A stretch of 64,000 nucleotides of DNA. Origin: Acytostelium subglobosum LB1 (lineage: Eukaryota; Evosea; Eumycetozoa; Acytosteliales; Acytosteliaceae). A program made the position numbers and the translations under genes. The stretch's first letter is position 1; each line of letters opens with the position of its first letter. Positions 21,653-34,306 of this stretch are shown here, one piece after another. The stretch spans positions 564,734 through 628,733 of the forward strand of contig NW_012236530.1 in NCBI RefSeq assembly GCF_000787575.1. Reading direction: 5' to 3'. The notes beneath the pieces were generated by a model. That model searched no databases, was not told where the DNA came from, and saw nothing but the letters and a program-made list of their open reading frames with translations.

Positions 21653-22428
21653 ATTTGGTTGTTGTTGGTGAAGTTGCGAATGAATGGGATGACCATACTC
21701 TGAAGTCAGGATGAGTCCTTTTAAAGATGGTGTCCCTCCCAGCAAGGCGGGAGTCCATCTCCGTGTGATCTAACCACGCGCGCATGACCATGGTCAATCA
21801 ATCAAACACAATATGTTGTCCAACATACACACCTCCGCGTGCGACATTATGATAAACTACAAGGGTTAGACGAGCAGTCATGTGAGAATGTCTTCGAGGC
21901 ATTCGTTACAAGGGATATGACATGCCCGCCGCCTCATATTCGAAACATCACAAATATCTATTCGAAGCATCGTCGTAGGCCAGGACCGACAACGATCGAG
22001 TGAGCGTGGTTTGAGTGTGTGTGAGGACCCAGATGGGTTTGACTGATTGATTGGATTGAGTGTGGGTGTTGGTGGTGCCGGACGGTCGGTCTGCGGGGTT
22101 GGTCATTCGAATGTTGAACTGTCAAATGATGGGGTGGGCCGCGACAATCTACAACTTCAAAGCGCGAGCTGCTTCATGAACGTTTGTTGTTGTTGTTGTG
22201 TTGACCAACATGCCAGTCAGACTGACTGACAGATTGAGATTATTAGAAATCGAACAATAAGTTGGCATTGTTCATGACTTACTGCCGAAATAATATCGTT
22301 GGAATATGATCATTCCAAGGCCCTCATGGACACCAGTGATCGCGATCATTCATTCATTTCATATCTACCTTGATATGTGTCACAAGTCCAGTAGACAGTG
22401 ATGTTCGTTGTTATAACTGCTACGACTA
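21653..22428. other. Intergenic: promoter of beta-helix gene and 3' flank of acyltransferase
   Basis: No convincing gene. It contains the upstream region of the beta-helix gene, with a T-poor, G-rich plus strand at about 22025-22140. Only short, non-conserved frames are open. Confidence 0.45.
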
Positions 22429-23907
22429 CTACAACAATGTAGCATACTTATTGAGTAGAGGATCTTGAAGAAGGTGTTGTCCACCATCACACTCAATTGT
22501 CAACAGTACTGTGACATCTCCTGTGTCTCCATCTTGCATCATGATTGAGTAGCCAGGAGGATAGAGTGTCACTGCACCAGAAGTCGCTTCAAATGGTCGT
22601 CCCCATCCCATGTCCATCAGAGGGCCGCGCAGATCGAACCGACACCAGTTGGTCAGGATGACATCGGCCGACCATCCAATCAGTGACGGTGTATGAGACT
22701 CAAAGAATGCTATCCTGTCGGCGATGGCCTGAGGCGTGAGAGCCAGCTGCAGGTTCTTGCGTATGCTGAGTGCCACACGTGATCCTGCTGCGGATGAGGC
22801 ATCGAGTAGATCTTCGCGGGCAATGTCCACCGACCATAGATTGTTGAAGTTGCCAAAGTACTTGCCATTGGCCATGGCGCCGTTGGGTGCTCGCTCTCGG
22901 CCATCTGCTGCCATTGCTACCTTCTCGATCTGACTGTCCACACTTGATCGTCCTCCAAGTCTTGGAACGTTGCCAAGGTGTCGCGCACGAGTGAATGCAC
23001 CAATGATGACGGTTGCCAATGCATCGCCAGATGATATCCATTGACCGTTGGTGGTTGTGTTTGGAGTGAAGTCCTCCTTCAACATCTCCATTGATCTTTT
23101 GTTGATTCGCCACCATGATATGACTGAGGGCACCATCAGGCATGCTGGGGGAGGTGCCTGCTGTGACAATGGAGTGAAGGGGGCTGGTGGGAGTGACGAC
23201 ATCTTGGCGCCAGGGAAGAATCGACCGGGTGTACGAGACCAATCATCTGGGATCAATCCAAAGTCAACAGGCTCACCTCTTGAGATCCGTGCCCAGAGCT
23301 CGAGAAAGTCGAGGAATCCACGAAGATCAGTCACTTGATGATTGATCGATGATGCTACACAGATTGTGCCACATGTGAACTGTGATCAGTGGGTTGTGAG
23401 TTAGTCAGGTCCAATGCATGGAGGCGTTAAAGCAGAAGGGCACCATCATACCTTTGTGATCTTGACAGCGAGAATGCTTGCTGATGGAGGGAGAAGTGCA
23501 TCGGTACGAGGAGACAGGTTCTCGTTGTCGACTGTGTAGGGTGAGTCAGCGATGTGTACAATGAAGGGTGTACCTTTAGGTCGCTCTCTATCCATCGTGA
23601 TTGAAACAATGCCCTTGTCATCAACTGTAGTGATGGATGTAACAGGTGGGTAGAGTTCAAGTGCTTCAGCAAGTGATGCCTTTAACCTATCAATCATTTC
23701 AAGGTAGACTGCTTCGCCGCCGCCTCCTCCACCATCACCAACACCATCATCCAATCTGTAGAATCTGTGATTGTGTATCTGCATTGGTGGACTGATCAGG
23801 TCCAAACCGGACAATGTAACAGTCAAGCATTGCTCAGTCAGTGATGACGATGATCTTTGTCTGATCTTATATTTATTTGTAGGGTATATATAATCTTGTT
23901 GTTGCAT
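22429..23907 (-). CDS. BAHD-type acyltransferase
   Basis: Two exons, 23907..23452 and 23379..22429, 468 aa. The start is the ATG opening MQQQDYIYP; the codons upstream in frame lack ATG. The early LSGLDLISP and the segment giving LKASLAEALELYPP match the N-terminal half of BAHD (transferase family) enzymes. The splice junction creates INHQVTD, the catalytic HxxxD (His166-Asp170). A DFGWG-like DMGWG lies at 408-412 and keeps the fold. These enzymes move acyl groups from CoA thioesters to alcohols or amines in specialised metabolism. The donor and acceptor here are unknown. It is cytosolic (no signal). A poly-Gly loop at about residues 68-75 is lineage-style low complexity. The final stop follows a GTATGC that could be read as a donor, so the last few residues are less sure. 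Confidence 0.8.
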
Positions 23908-24807
23908 CACCTTCTTTAAAGAAAACTTCAACCTTTGAAAGTTTTTAATATGTCGTGTCTTTAAGGACTCTCTGAAGATGGATATGAAGAAGATGGATTT
24001 GAAGAAGATGGATATTCATAAACCCTAAAAAAAACCATATTGATAATTAATACAATACAACTATTATTGAAGATTCAGATTGTAAATATATACTTATGCG
24101 AAGTTAATTCATCAGCATTACAAAGGTATGTGATAAATAATATAGTATATAATAAAATTAATAATATTTTGTTATTCATATTAGAATGTTTAATAATAAT
24201 ATAGGATATGGATTGATTAATGCAAGAATTGTGATTATTATGTATTGTTTGGAGTTATATAGTCTCTTAATGTGTTGATTACATGTATATATATATTTTT
24301 TTATTTATTGATTTACAAATTTTGGATTTTGTTGTAATTCATCACATGTGTGGAACTTATCTTACACTAAGATAGAATAGAAGTTTAACAACCGAATAGT
24401 GTCACAATTATGATGACCATAATGTAGTAGTTTACCATTTCAAGTTGATTTGTTGTTGAATCACTCTTTGTCTTTCAAATCAAACTTTATCTGAATTATG
24501 ATTTCCCGTTAATAGTGAACTACATTGGAATAAATTTTATTATTTATACATCCCATATTGATTTACCACACTACACAATCACCTTGGTGAATTATTACAT
24601 GAACATAATATAATATTTTTGATCGGCAATATCAACCTTCGTTTCCACCCAACACTGTTGGGAGAAATTATTCCCAATTTCTTGGTTGGTGAATTACATG
24701 TCTATATATTTGTGTGTTGGTCAAGTATATGAATTACAACGAGCTCCATACGTATCGTGTTATTTTAATTGAAACTCCATGACATTCCCATCACATCACA
24801 TAACATT
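23908..24807. other. AT-rich intergenic spacer
   Basis: About 0.9 kb of strongly AT-rich DNA between two minus-strand genes. It includes an imperfect 18-bp tandem repeat (GATATGAAGAAGATGGAT type) at about 23970-24018. No ORF or RNA structure recognised. It presumably contains the acyltransferase promoter. Confidence 0.5.
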
Positions 24808-26568
24808 CTAGTGATCCATGATGCGAAGTGTACCAGAGATGATCTTGTTCTCGAGAGTCACTCCATCTGGGATATCGATACGCTCACCATGATTGGCAAC
24901 GATGATCACCGTGCCCTTTAAAGTGGTGTTGGTGCCAAAGTAGACGTCTCCCGACACTGTAAGATGGTCCAACTCAAGCAGGTCTGGGATGGATTTGAAG
25001 CGTCGCTCATAGTCCGACACTGTGGCAAACTCCTCACCGAGCTTCACCAGTGGCACGTCTGTAGAGTCGCGCGATGGGTTCAATACCATCTGGCCATGGT
25101 CAAACTGGAATAGATTGGACTGTGATATGAACAGCTGACTCGTCGACTTGATTGGTCTGTAGCGGCCACGTGGCACCATGATAGCCACTGAGTTCTTAAA
25201 GTTCTGGATACCCATACCTGCTGGTGTCTCAAGTTGTACAAGTGACTTGGTGTTATCCTTCTGTTTGATTGATTGATTGATTAAGTGTTAGTGAGTGATT
25301 GGAATGATTCCAAGGAGCGAGGACATAAGGTCCTACTACTACTACTTACTTGGTAGTTTACAATCCAGTCCAATGCCAACTTGTTCTCAGAGAGCAGGCC
25401 GCTGACAGCCTTGAGGTTGACCCATATGTTGTTGGTGTTCCAACATTTGAAGTCCTTGAAGTTCTTTAACTTCTCAGTCTTGACTTGTGACAACTCCAAC
25501 AAGTGCAATCTATTCAAGTAGTTGATCAACACTCCACCAGTGACATCAGTGCTAATCCTATTAGTGATCTCCAGACCAAACTCAACGTTGTTCTGTACCA
25601 TATGGTTCAATAATTCTGTATAGATTGAATGAGATATAGTGAGTGAATGAGCTTGATTGCTTGATTGACTGAGTGTTGGACGCGACGATACATACGCATG
25701 TCAATGACTGAACCAAGGTTCTCAACATTGGAGATGAAGATGTACTCTTTGCCTTGAGCAAGGAACTCATCGAGAAGGCCACAGCGCTGAAGACTTCTAA
25801 AGACATCTCCACTTCCAGGTGGATACCAGTCCTTGGCATTGAAGGCACCAGCCTTGGGCACAACGTTCAGTGTGTCTTTGTACATTCTTGGGAACTTGGA
25901 CTGCAAGAAGGTCTTAATGGTGACGCGATGTGACTTGTACTTCTCGATGATCTTGATCGTCTGCTGATCAGTCTTGAACGAGTTCATCAGCACCAAAGGT
26001 ACATCGACGTTGTAGTCTTGATTGATTTGCTGATGTTTGAACAAGTGTTAGACAGTGCGCACGTGCAGTCGTCCTTGATGCCAATCAATGACAATGAACT
26101 TACCTCAATGTGGGCGACGGCCATGTCGAGGAAGGTGTTGCCAGGTCCGACTTCAATTGAGGACTTGGCGCCCTTGCATCCCATTCTTGTGCCAAGACCT
26201 CCGTTGAGCTTGACAACCACGAGCTTGTTGAGCAGCTGAGCGGCGTTCTCTGGATGGACGGGCGATAGGACGCTCAACTGATTGTAGTCGATAAAGGATG
26301 ACTTGTCAGGCATGCAGACGTGCTCCTTTAGGATGGCGTTCTTGTTGATGTAGTTGTCACGCTGGGCGACGAATGCCTTGATCTCATCGGGCAACATGCC
26401 CAATGCTTGCAAGGACGACTCGTCCAAAGGTGGTGCGAACCTGGCACTATTGTCCAGGGGTGGGTACAAGTCATCCTCGTGATTATCACCAAGTAAGGGA
26501 TCTACCTTTACCTTGTCCAGGTTCTGTCCTTCTGCCAGGACTTTCTTGTCATTATCATTATGTATCAT
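24808..26568 (-). CDS. UTP-glucose-1-phosphate uridylyltransferase (UGPase)
   Basis: Four exons, 26568..26104, 26029..25696, 25615..25350, 25260..24808, 505 aa, the usual eukaryotic UGPase length. The nucleotide-binding signature [17 protein letters not shown] lies at about residues 120-136. KTDQQT, FPRMYKD and [13 protein letters not shown] line the sugar-nucleotide site, and [14 protein letters not shown] carries the catalytic Asp region. The C-terminal part (from about residue 400) folds as a left-handed beta-helix ending in [14 protein letters not shown]. It makes UDP-glucose from UTP and glucose-1-phosphate in the cytosol, feeding glycogen, cellulose and glycoprotein sugars, which in dictyostelids matter for stalk and spore walls. 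It is divergent from the next gene (582 bp between starts). Confidence 0.95.
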
Positions 26569-27150
26569 TATATATCTACTTTATGTATCTATATCTATGT
26601 ATCTATCTCTAGGTTTGGTTTGACTAACTTAACAATGTTGTTGTCGTTGAATGAATGAGTTGATAAATGAATGAATGAATGAATGATTAATGAGTGAGTG
26701 AGGTGCATAATGTTGACTTCAAGCATAAGCTTAGATTAATAATCATTTGGTTGGTTGGTTCCAAACTCCGAGGTGGGTGATCATCGGTTGGGTGGGAACA
26801 CCAGGGACCTCACTTGGTGCAAATCAGTTGATCAAACAGTGTGTGAGTGAGTGGGTAAACCTTGGTGTGAAGATCCAACCGACGCTGGCATCTGATCAGA
26901 GTTAAACTAATACAAGAATGAATCTTTAGATTGGTTGATCAATCAATACTTATACTAATACTCTAACTATATATTATATAATATTATAATATTTGAATGA
27001 CAAATTGAGTTGTTGAATCGATGACTAATCATTATTTAGCTTGTGATTTGTTGTGTGTGGTTTGTCAATCAATTGATTGATCAGGCCTACCACATGTTCA
27101 TTGTACAAAACATACAAACAGATATTATACAAAGAGATAGATTGAGGATA
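26569..27150. promoter_or_regulatory. Divergent promoter region
   Basis: Lies between the UGPase start and the start of the unrecognised 678-aa protein. It has (ATGA)n at about 26663-26684, a G/T-rich block at 26755-26810, and AT-rich sequence at 26940-27000 next to the plus-strand gene. Confidence 0.45.
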
Positions 27151-29447
27151 ATGGCTACACTGAATGACTTGTTGAAGGAGTTAATGTTGTTGGATAAGGA
27201 TAGTGGCGATAATGATGGTGCTCAACATAATACAACTTTGGATGATAATGATCACAAGTTAAAGACTCCAATTGATGTTTATAATAGGTTGTGTACAGAC
27301 TTCCCAACACTAACATCACGTCAACTACAATTGTTAATAGATGACCTAAAGTCAACTTTGGACACACTCGACAATGCTCAACAACAACAAGCACGTACTC
27401 AACAACAGACTTCATCATCATCAACATCATTGGCACAACAATACAAGTTCACAAACATACTTGTTAGTACTCTATCAGAGTACTCATTAAAGTATAACTC
27501 AATGCTAAAGAACAACAATATCAACAACAATGACACGAGTCAGTCACAGACACAGACACCAACACAACAACAAGAAAGCACACTACTGGCCAACTGTTAC
27601 TCAACACTATTCTACATGTTCTTTGTCAGGCTTCTCAGGTTCATACTAAGGTATGTTTGATTGATTGATTGATTGATTGAGTGAATGGGACTATTCCAGG
27701 TCAACTAACTCACACTCATCCTCTCAAACAAAGAACCAAGGACTCAAAGGTCATCATCGAATTCTTAAATGACTACTACATTGAGCATGAGAGTGATGAT
27801 GATGTAGATGATGTCCACGAAGAGGAGGACAACAAAGATGATGATGACAAGATTAGAGTGATCAAGGACGATGATGAAGAGGATGGAGAGGAGAACTATC
27901 TCGACTTTAATGTTGGTTCACATGATTTCCATAAGGAGTATCATCAACACGAAACAAGAGAACAACAAGACGATTGGACACTGATATGTAACAAGTTATT
28001 GAACATATATCGTCTGGCATCATTGAGTTATGACAATGTATCACAAGACACCGTTTGGGAGGATCACTCTATAATGGAGGACATCAAGGATATTGTCCAA
28101 TCACTGTTTGACACTGACAGTGAACATCTCATGCCCATGGTATCACTCATACCCCTGTTCATCTACTTGCTCAGGGATCGAGTATTGGCCAAACCATCAG
28201 AGCTACCCTATGTGCTACCACAACTCATTGATATACTTCACACCTCTTCGTCCTCTTCCTCCAATGAGCCGCAACTTCAACAACTATCACCATTCCAATC
28301 AAAGACATTGCTTACGGTACTTGACAACATGGTATCGATACCTCATAAGCTGATGCCAAAGCGATCATCAACACAACTCACTCAGACAATTGTTGATAAC
28401 CTGGCACACATAGTCAGTCGACTGGCTGGGTGGAGTAGTATACCAATCAACCAGCTATCCAACATTCGTTCCAGCTCTGCCAAGGATGAGCTTGAATGTG
28501 TAAGTTCGATCCATCACTCAATCACTCAATCACTCATTCACTCGATTCACTCCATGCCACTCCATGATGAACATAGTTATCCAGAATAAGTCTCTATGTT
28601 CCAATGCAGAGATACAATGATTGGGACAACATATTCCAGTCCAAGACACTATTCTCCCAATACCTAACACTATCCATCAAACTATTGAACAATCCAATGG
28701 TATGTTATTAGATAGATTGATTGATTGATTGAATGAGTGACTAACTAACTCGTGTGTACACTGCAGGATGATGGTGAGATAGCCAATGTCGAGCCATTGA
28801 GATGGTTAACTAGTGCTTGTTGTCAATCTATTCGATTGACAAAGTTTATACAACTAGTACCAGAGTTCATCGGACTGTTGGAGAGCAAGGAATCATTGTT
28901 CCACTCAACACTAAATCATTATTATGTAGTGTGGAGATATCTCTTTGAAAGATATCCCGTCAATGTTAATGCTCAAGTTCAAGCCCAAGCCCATGACAAT
29001 GACAATGTTAACGTCAATGCAGTCCAAATGCTATGTCAAAAGATTGATATGTTTACCAAGTCTATATCATATGCCAATAAGGATACCAAGCCATTACAGC
29101 AAGCATTACAAATACTTCAATTGTTGTCGATCACATGGTCCTCACAAGGTGTTGTCCAACAACAACAACAACAACAAAACAATTTCGACAAGCCAATTGA
29201 AACAAGTATGCGATCAATGGAGAAGAGAGTGATCAATGAGATCATGAAGTTGCAAGCGGCATCCAATATACGTGCGCAGATTGCAGCAATACCGTTACCA
29301 TCAGTAATTGAACCGTTGGCAGATACATCTATACAGCGACAGGAACAACGATTAGACGACCTTCTCAAAGCAGAGTTGGTCCAACTCCGAACGAGTCTCA
29401 AGACACTCCTCGAAATTCAAAGTGGCGACTCTAGTAAAAGATCGTGA
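27151..29447 (+). CDS. Unrecognised 678-aa protein
   Basis: Four exons, 27151..27650, 27734..28499, 28610..28699, 28767..29447; phases all agree. The second exon begins after a CTAAC branch site and pyrimidine-rich tract, giving RTKDSKVIIEFLNDYY. The N-terminus (MATLNDLLKELMLLDKD) is helical. Gln and Asn runs lie at about residues 70-140, an acidic Asp/Glu block near 185-220 (DDDVDDVHEEEDNKDDDD), then long helical stretches through exon 4, ending in LKTLLEIQSGDSSKRS. It could be an alpha-solenoid (HEAT/ARM-like) scaffold, but I recognise no family. No signal peptide or membrane segment. It reads as a genuine gene because of codon use and clean splicing. Confidence 0.75.
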
Positions 29448-29804
29448 GGTCATGACCATCCGACTTTAGTTCTGAACTTTGCTTTGTTTGTGGGGGCATC
29501 CATCGTGATGGGGTTTGATCGATTGATGGTTCGTATCAAGCACAAAACGGTGTGGTTGTGGGTTCTACGACTACTTCCAGTTGCTTGATGGATTGATTGG
29601 TTGTTTGTGTGTATGATTGATTGATTGCTTGGGTGAGTGTTTAGGAAGGGGAGCGTCTCTTATGGAATCAAGGCAATGTATGCATGGAAGCAATAAAAGG
29701 AGGTTATTATCATTACTTAACTTATAACTTACTTAAGTTTATTATTATAACTAATACAAATACATTAATAGATAGATAAATATATATATACATAAAACAA
29801 CAAC
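29448..29804. other. Intergenic spacer
   Basis: Between two plus-strand genes. The last 100 bp are A/T-rich (promoter and leader of the BTB gene). Nothing else seen. Confidence 0.45.
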
Positions 29805-30062
29805 ATGGTCAATGAGGATACTCACCAACATCAACATCAACAACAGCAACAACAGTTTGTTAGTATGAGTAGTATGAATAGTCTTAGCATGTATAGTGGA
29901 GTAGGCGAAGGATTAGATTGTAGTGGAGTATCATCAACAAGTATAGGTTGTAGTCTTTGTAAATGTCAACATCATAATAATAATAATAATAATAACAACA
30001 ACACTATATATAAGCAACAACAACAATATAATCATAATATGTTACCAAAGATTGATGAACAT

Positions 30063-30093
<31 letters not shown>

Positions 30094-30692
30094 ATGTACA
30101 TAATGAAGAAGAACAGGAAGAAGGAACATCTAGCTCATTGGTTAGATTGAATGTTGGTGGAAAGAAATATATAACTACAAGAGATACATTGTTGTCAAAG
30201 GGAGAGAACTTCTTCTCATCACTGCTGACGGGTAATCTGCCGTCGATCAAAGAGGATGGCTATTACTTCATCGATAGGAATGGACGCTACTTTGAGTACA
30301 TACTGGAGTTTCTGAGGACGGGCTATGTGGACAATCCGATCGACGTCAGCATCGAGTCAATCTTTAGAGAGGCCGACTTCTATCTCGTCAATCCAGGCTT
30401 CCAGCTGCAATGGCTGGCGCAGCAGCTGCACAAGAGTGCGTCGGCCAGCAGGTCCAACAGTAGTAATGAATGTAGAATGATACAGAGCAAGGCAGACTCG
30501 TCGATGGGTGCATCGTCTGGCGAGGTCAACGCCACTCAAAGCAATGCCGCCGCTGCCACCTCAACAATGATCACCGCCGCTACAAGAAGAAGACATCAAC
30601 AGCATCAACAACATCAACACCAACAACTGGTTAACAATCAAGACATTAGGTGGTCACTTGGAGGATTGGTCGAGCGACTGTTAAAGATATAG
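29805..30692 (+). CDS. KCTD-type BTB/POZ (K+ channel tetramerisation) domain protein
   Basis: Single-exon gene of 295 aa. Residues 1-105 are Gln/Asn/His-rich. The domain at about 108-205 begins VRLNVGGKKYITTRDTLL and runs through LPSIKEDGYYFIDRNGRYFEYILEFLRTGYV to FREADFYLV, the T1/BTB fold of KCTD proteins. These usually form tetramers or pentamers and serve as Cullin-3 substrate adaptors. There are no channel transmembrane segments, so this is a soluble KCTD and not a potassium channel. The C-terminus is Ser/Ala/Thr- and His/Gln-rich. Its stop lies 181 bp from the convergent myosin gene's stop. Confidence 0.85.
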
Positions 30693-30873
30693 ACTGATTG
30701 ATTGATCGATTAATCCAGGAATAAATAATAATATGTAGAATACCCTTGATTGGGACATTATAAACATGTAGATTGTATTTGAAAGTACTACTTCACACTT
30801 GTTGGTGAATGGATAGATGGAGAGGATGATTGAATGATTGGATGGGATGGATGGAAGATGGACAGGACGGTCA

Positions 30874-33800
30874 TTACTGGACATAGTTGGCTGGGATCCA
30901 TCCCTTCTTGCCTCTGAGCTCACCTTCCCACCAACCTCCATTGTCCTTCTGGATGATGGCAATTACATCGCCCTCTTTGAAGGACAGCTCATCTTGGCTG
31001 GCTGCGTCATAATCGTACAAGGCTCGGACTGTTGGTTTCTGTGGAGCCGCTGGCTTGGGAGCCGATTGTTGTTGAGGTGGTGGTGCGCGTCCTTGTTGTG
31101 GAGCACCGCCGCCCATTGGAGCGCCACGGCCGCCACCCATTGGAGCACCGCCGCCGCCACCCATTGGGGCACCACGACCACCACCGCCCATTGGGGCACC
31201 GCCGCCGCCACCCATTGGAGCGCCACGGCCACCACCGCCACCCATTGGACCACCTCTGCCGCCAACGCCTGGCATTTGAATGCCAGTTGGCACTTGGAGT
31301 CTTGGACCGCCAGTGTTCTGGGCCTGAGCTGCAGCCTTCTTTGGAGTGGGAGCACGGATCTGCGCGTTGGCCATCGAGTTTGGATTGTAGTTCTTTGGCG
31401 TGGAGTTGGTGGAGCTGGGCAGGCCCGAGGCCACACCGACAGCAGGACCCTTGCCACCCTTCTTCAGGATGGGGATGGGCTGCGCCTGCTCGTTCCTGGC
31501 AAAGGTGATCATGCGCTGCTCGTTCTTTTTCAGCGAGTAGGAGATGTTGTCCGAGAAGTTGATGTTGAGAGCTGAGCCCGAAAGCTGCTTGTAGTTCTCG
31601 ATGAGGATGATGAGCAGCTCTGTCTTGCGCTCGTTTTCGATAACCTGGTCAAACTCGGGCAGGCCTAGCACGACGTAGTTGTCGGCCAGCGTCGAGACAC
31701 CGATCGAGCGGATGTCTCTGATTGAGATCCTCCTCAGGAGCGTGTACACCTCCATCTTCTTCTTGATGGCCTTCTCGACAAAGTAGACGGCCTGCTCCGA
31801 TACGACTAGGATCAGTGGCTTGGTCTTGGCGCGACGGTCCACCTTGATGACGTTGTCGGCAAAGACGATGCGCTCCTTCTTGTGAGCGTTCTCCATGGCC
31901 TCTTGCACCTTGAACTGATTGTCAAAGTCGATGTAGTCCATGGTGAACTTGCGGTCGATCGAGTTCCTTTGGCGCTCCTTCTTGTTGAGGAAGATGTTGG
32001 CGATCTGGGCACGCTGCTCTAGCGAGTGCTTCTTGGCCTTCCAGTTTCTGAAGGCTTTCTGGATCTTGTGGATGCACTCGGTGTCCTTGCGGTCCAGCGC
32101 CTCCTCCAGGTGGAAGACGGTCTCGGGATGGCGCACAAAGATCTTGGTCGTGCCCATCTGCCATTGGGCTGGGTCCAGGTTGAGGTCCTGGCAGATAGTG
32201 CGAGCACCCTCCTTGGGGTCGCCCTTCCACTCGCCCCACAGACCCCAGGTCTTGGAGCTGAGCTTCTTGTAGCGACGCAAGAATCTCTCGAATGGCGCAC
32301 GGTAGGCGAAACCGGCACGACGTACACGAACGTTCTCGAGCAGACCGAGGTACTGCACCTGATGTCTAACTCTGTGTCCATCCCAGTCCTTTGCCTTCTT
32401 TGTCTCGTTGGGCTTGATGCAACGAACATAGTGAGGCGTGCATTGTGACAATGCCTTCATGAGCTCAGTGGCAGAGTTCTTGATCTTGAAGCCTGCGGTA
32501 GTTGGACGCTTCTTCTGGAGCAGTGTCGTGTCCTCATTGAACAAACTGTTGAGGTAGGCCATCTTTGAGGTCTGAACGGCTTCGATCAGGTCGTTGAACA
32601 ATGTGTCCTTGTTCTTGTCTGAGAATCCTTCGGCCTCGTACGTCACCTCACCTGCATAATGCTTGACGGCAAAGGCACCGGTCATTGATCGCCAATGGAG
32701 ATGGCCATCAAAGACGCCGGCCATCTTCTCGAGGAACTTCTGGTCAGTACCAGAGGACTGCGCGTGGATCGTGTAGCAAATGTCGTCCAGCAGCGAGAAG
32801 ATGCCGGGTGGAGCCTTGCCCTCGATCAGATCGCACACAATCTGATTGTTGAAGTATTTGATGGGCTCCCACTTGATGCCCTCGCGCACGTACTCCTCTT
32901 GCTCGGCCTTGAGGGTCAGCTCGATGAAGTATTGTTGCAGCTTCTCGTTGACAAAGTTGATGCAGAACTGCTCGAAACCATTCTTCTCAAAGATCTCAAA
33001 GCCAAAGATGTCCAGGATACCAATGACGTTCTTGAATGGTGTCTGGTAGTAGGACAGCGCAACATTGACTCGCTCCACCAGCCAGGTGAACATACGATCG
33101 TAAATGGTGCGCGCCAGGGCATCACGAGCGCCGTTTGCCTGCTCGACATTCTGTGGCACATTGTAGGTGGAACGACGGTTGCCCGTGCCACCACCAGCGC
33201 CTCCCGTGTTGATCACACGGAACAAGATGGCGTTCTGTAGTGTGGCAGGGTCGATGCACAGCATAGATGCGGCCAAGTCCAATGCGTTGGGGTCGTACAC
33301 GGCGGCATTGCCCTTGTCGTCCTCGATAAAGTAGATGTTACCAATGTGAAGCACACATGAGACGATTCGCATGAGGATGCCTTGCTCCTCGGGCGACATG
33401 CCGATGGTAGTCATGGCCTCGCGCACCTCGCGGTAGTCAGCGGCGTCGTCGACACCGTCAACAGTGTAGCACTCTGATTGATTGAGGTAGTAGAAGCTGT
33501 CGGGTGTTGACAGCACCAGGTCCTTCTTCTCCTGTGCCGAGGCACCAGCCAGCAGCTGGTAGAAGATGTGGAAGTTACGCTCGCCTGGGTTCTGGTAGAC
33601 GACACGCGACTTCTCCAGCAGGTAGTTGTAGATCTTGCCACCGACGGGGTCACCAGCCTTGTCGAACTGGATCTCAAAGTACTTGCCAAAGCGAGACGAG
33701 TTGTTGTTACGCAGCGTCTTGGCATTGCCAAACGCTTCGAGCAGGGGGTTGGAGCCGAGGATCACGTGCTTGACGTACTCGACCTTGTCGGTGCCACCCG

Positions 33801-34306
33801 ACACCTTGGAGATGTAGTTCATGATCTGCTTGGCGCACTCTGTCTTGCCGGCGCCCGACTCACCCGAGATGATCACACATTGATTCTCCTGATCGTTCTT
33901 CATCGCGCGGTAAGAAGCCTCTGCCAACTGATAAATATGAGGTGGTACCTCCTGTGCATGTCTGCCTCTATATGCATCGACATAATCATCTCCAGTGTTA
34001 TTCAGGTTCCTGAATGGATTGACAGAGATCAACACTGGTCCAATGTTTGTCTGTCATGTGATAATGTATCCAAGATTGTTAGGTCAGCTGACTCTATCTG
34101 TCTGTATGTATCCCTGTATCTGTATGCTTACATAGATGAAGTCATTCATGTAACGCTTCTTGAGGTTCTCAACGATCTCATCCTCAGAGATCTTTGGAAG
34201 CATAACAAGGTCATCCGTTCCTTGTTTGGCTTGAACTTTCTTTGACTATTGTTTGGGTTGGTTAGTGAATGGCATGATCATGGAATGAATGACCATGACT
34301 TACCAT
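30874..34306 (-). CDS. Class I myosin heavy chain (long tail: TH1, Gly-Pro-rich TH2, SH3)
   Basis: Three coding exons, 34306..34304, 34245..34132, 34050..30874, 1097 aa; the first coding exon is just the ATG. The motor (about 15-690) has P-loop GESGAGKT at 102-109, switch-[10 protein letters not shown], switch-II DIFGFE, and actin-binding HYVRCIKPN. The TEDS residue is Ser (RRSTYNVPQ, 16 residues before DALAR), so PAK-type kinases probably activate it. One IQ motif follows ([15 protein letters not shown]), then a basic TH1 lipid-binding tail, a [12 protein letters not shown]-rich TH2 that binds actin in relatives, and an SH3 domain at about 1045-1097 (VRALYDYDA ... GWWEGEL ... WIPANYV). This matches amoeboid myoB/myoD. 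Role: actin-membrane force in endocytosis and pseudopods, with SH3 partners linking to CARMIL/Arp2/3. Confidence 0.95.

Noticed and set aside
22429-22460. A further 3' intron of the acyltransferase at GTATGC
   Set aside because: The frame reaches a stop soon after a normal-length BAHD C-terminus, and no downstream exon with coding character was found.
27043-27150. Upstream extension of the 678-aa protein (36 more codons)
   Set aside because: It opens with a non-ATG codon, and the segment looks like leader or intron sequence. The ATG at 27151 starts a typical MATLNDLLKEL.
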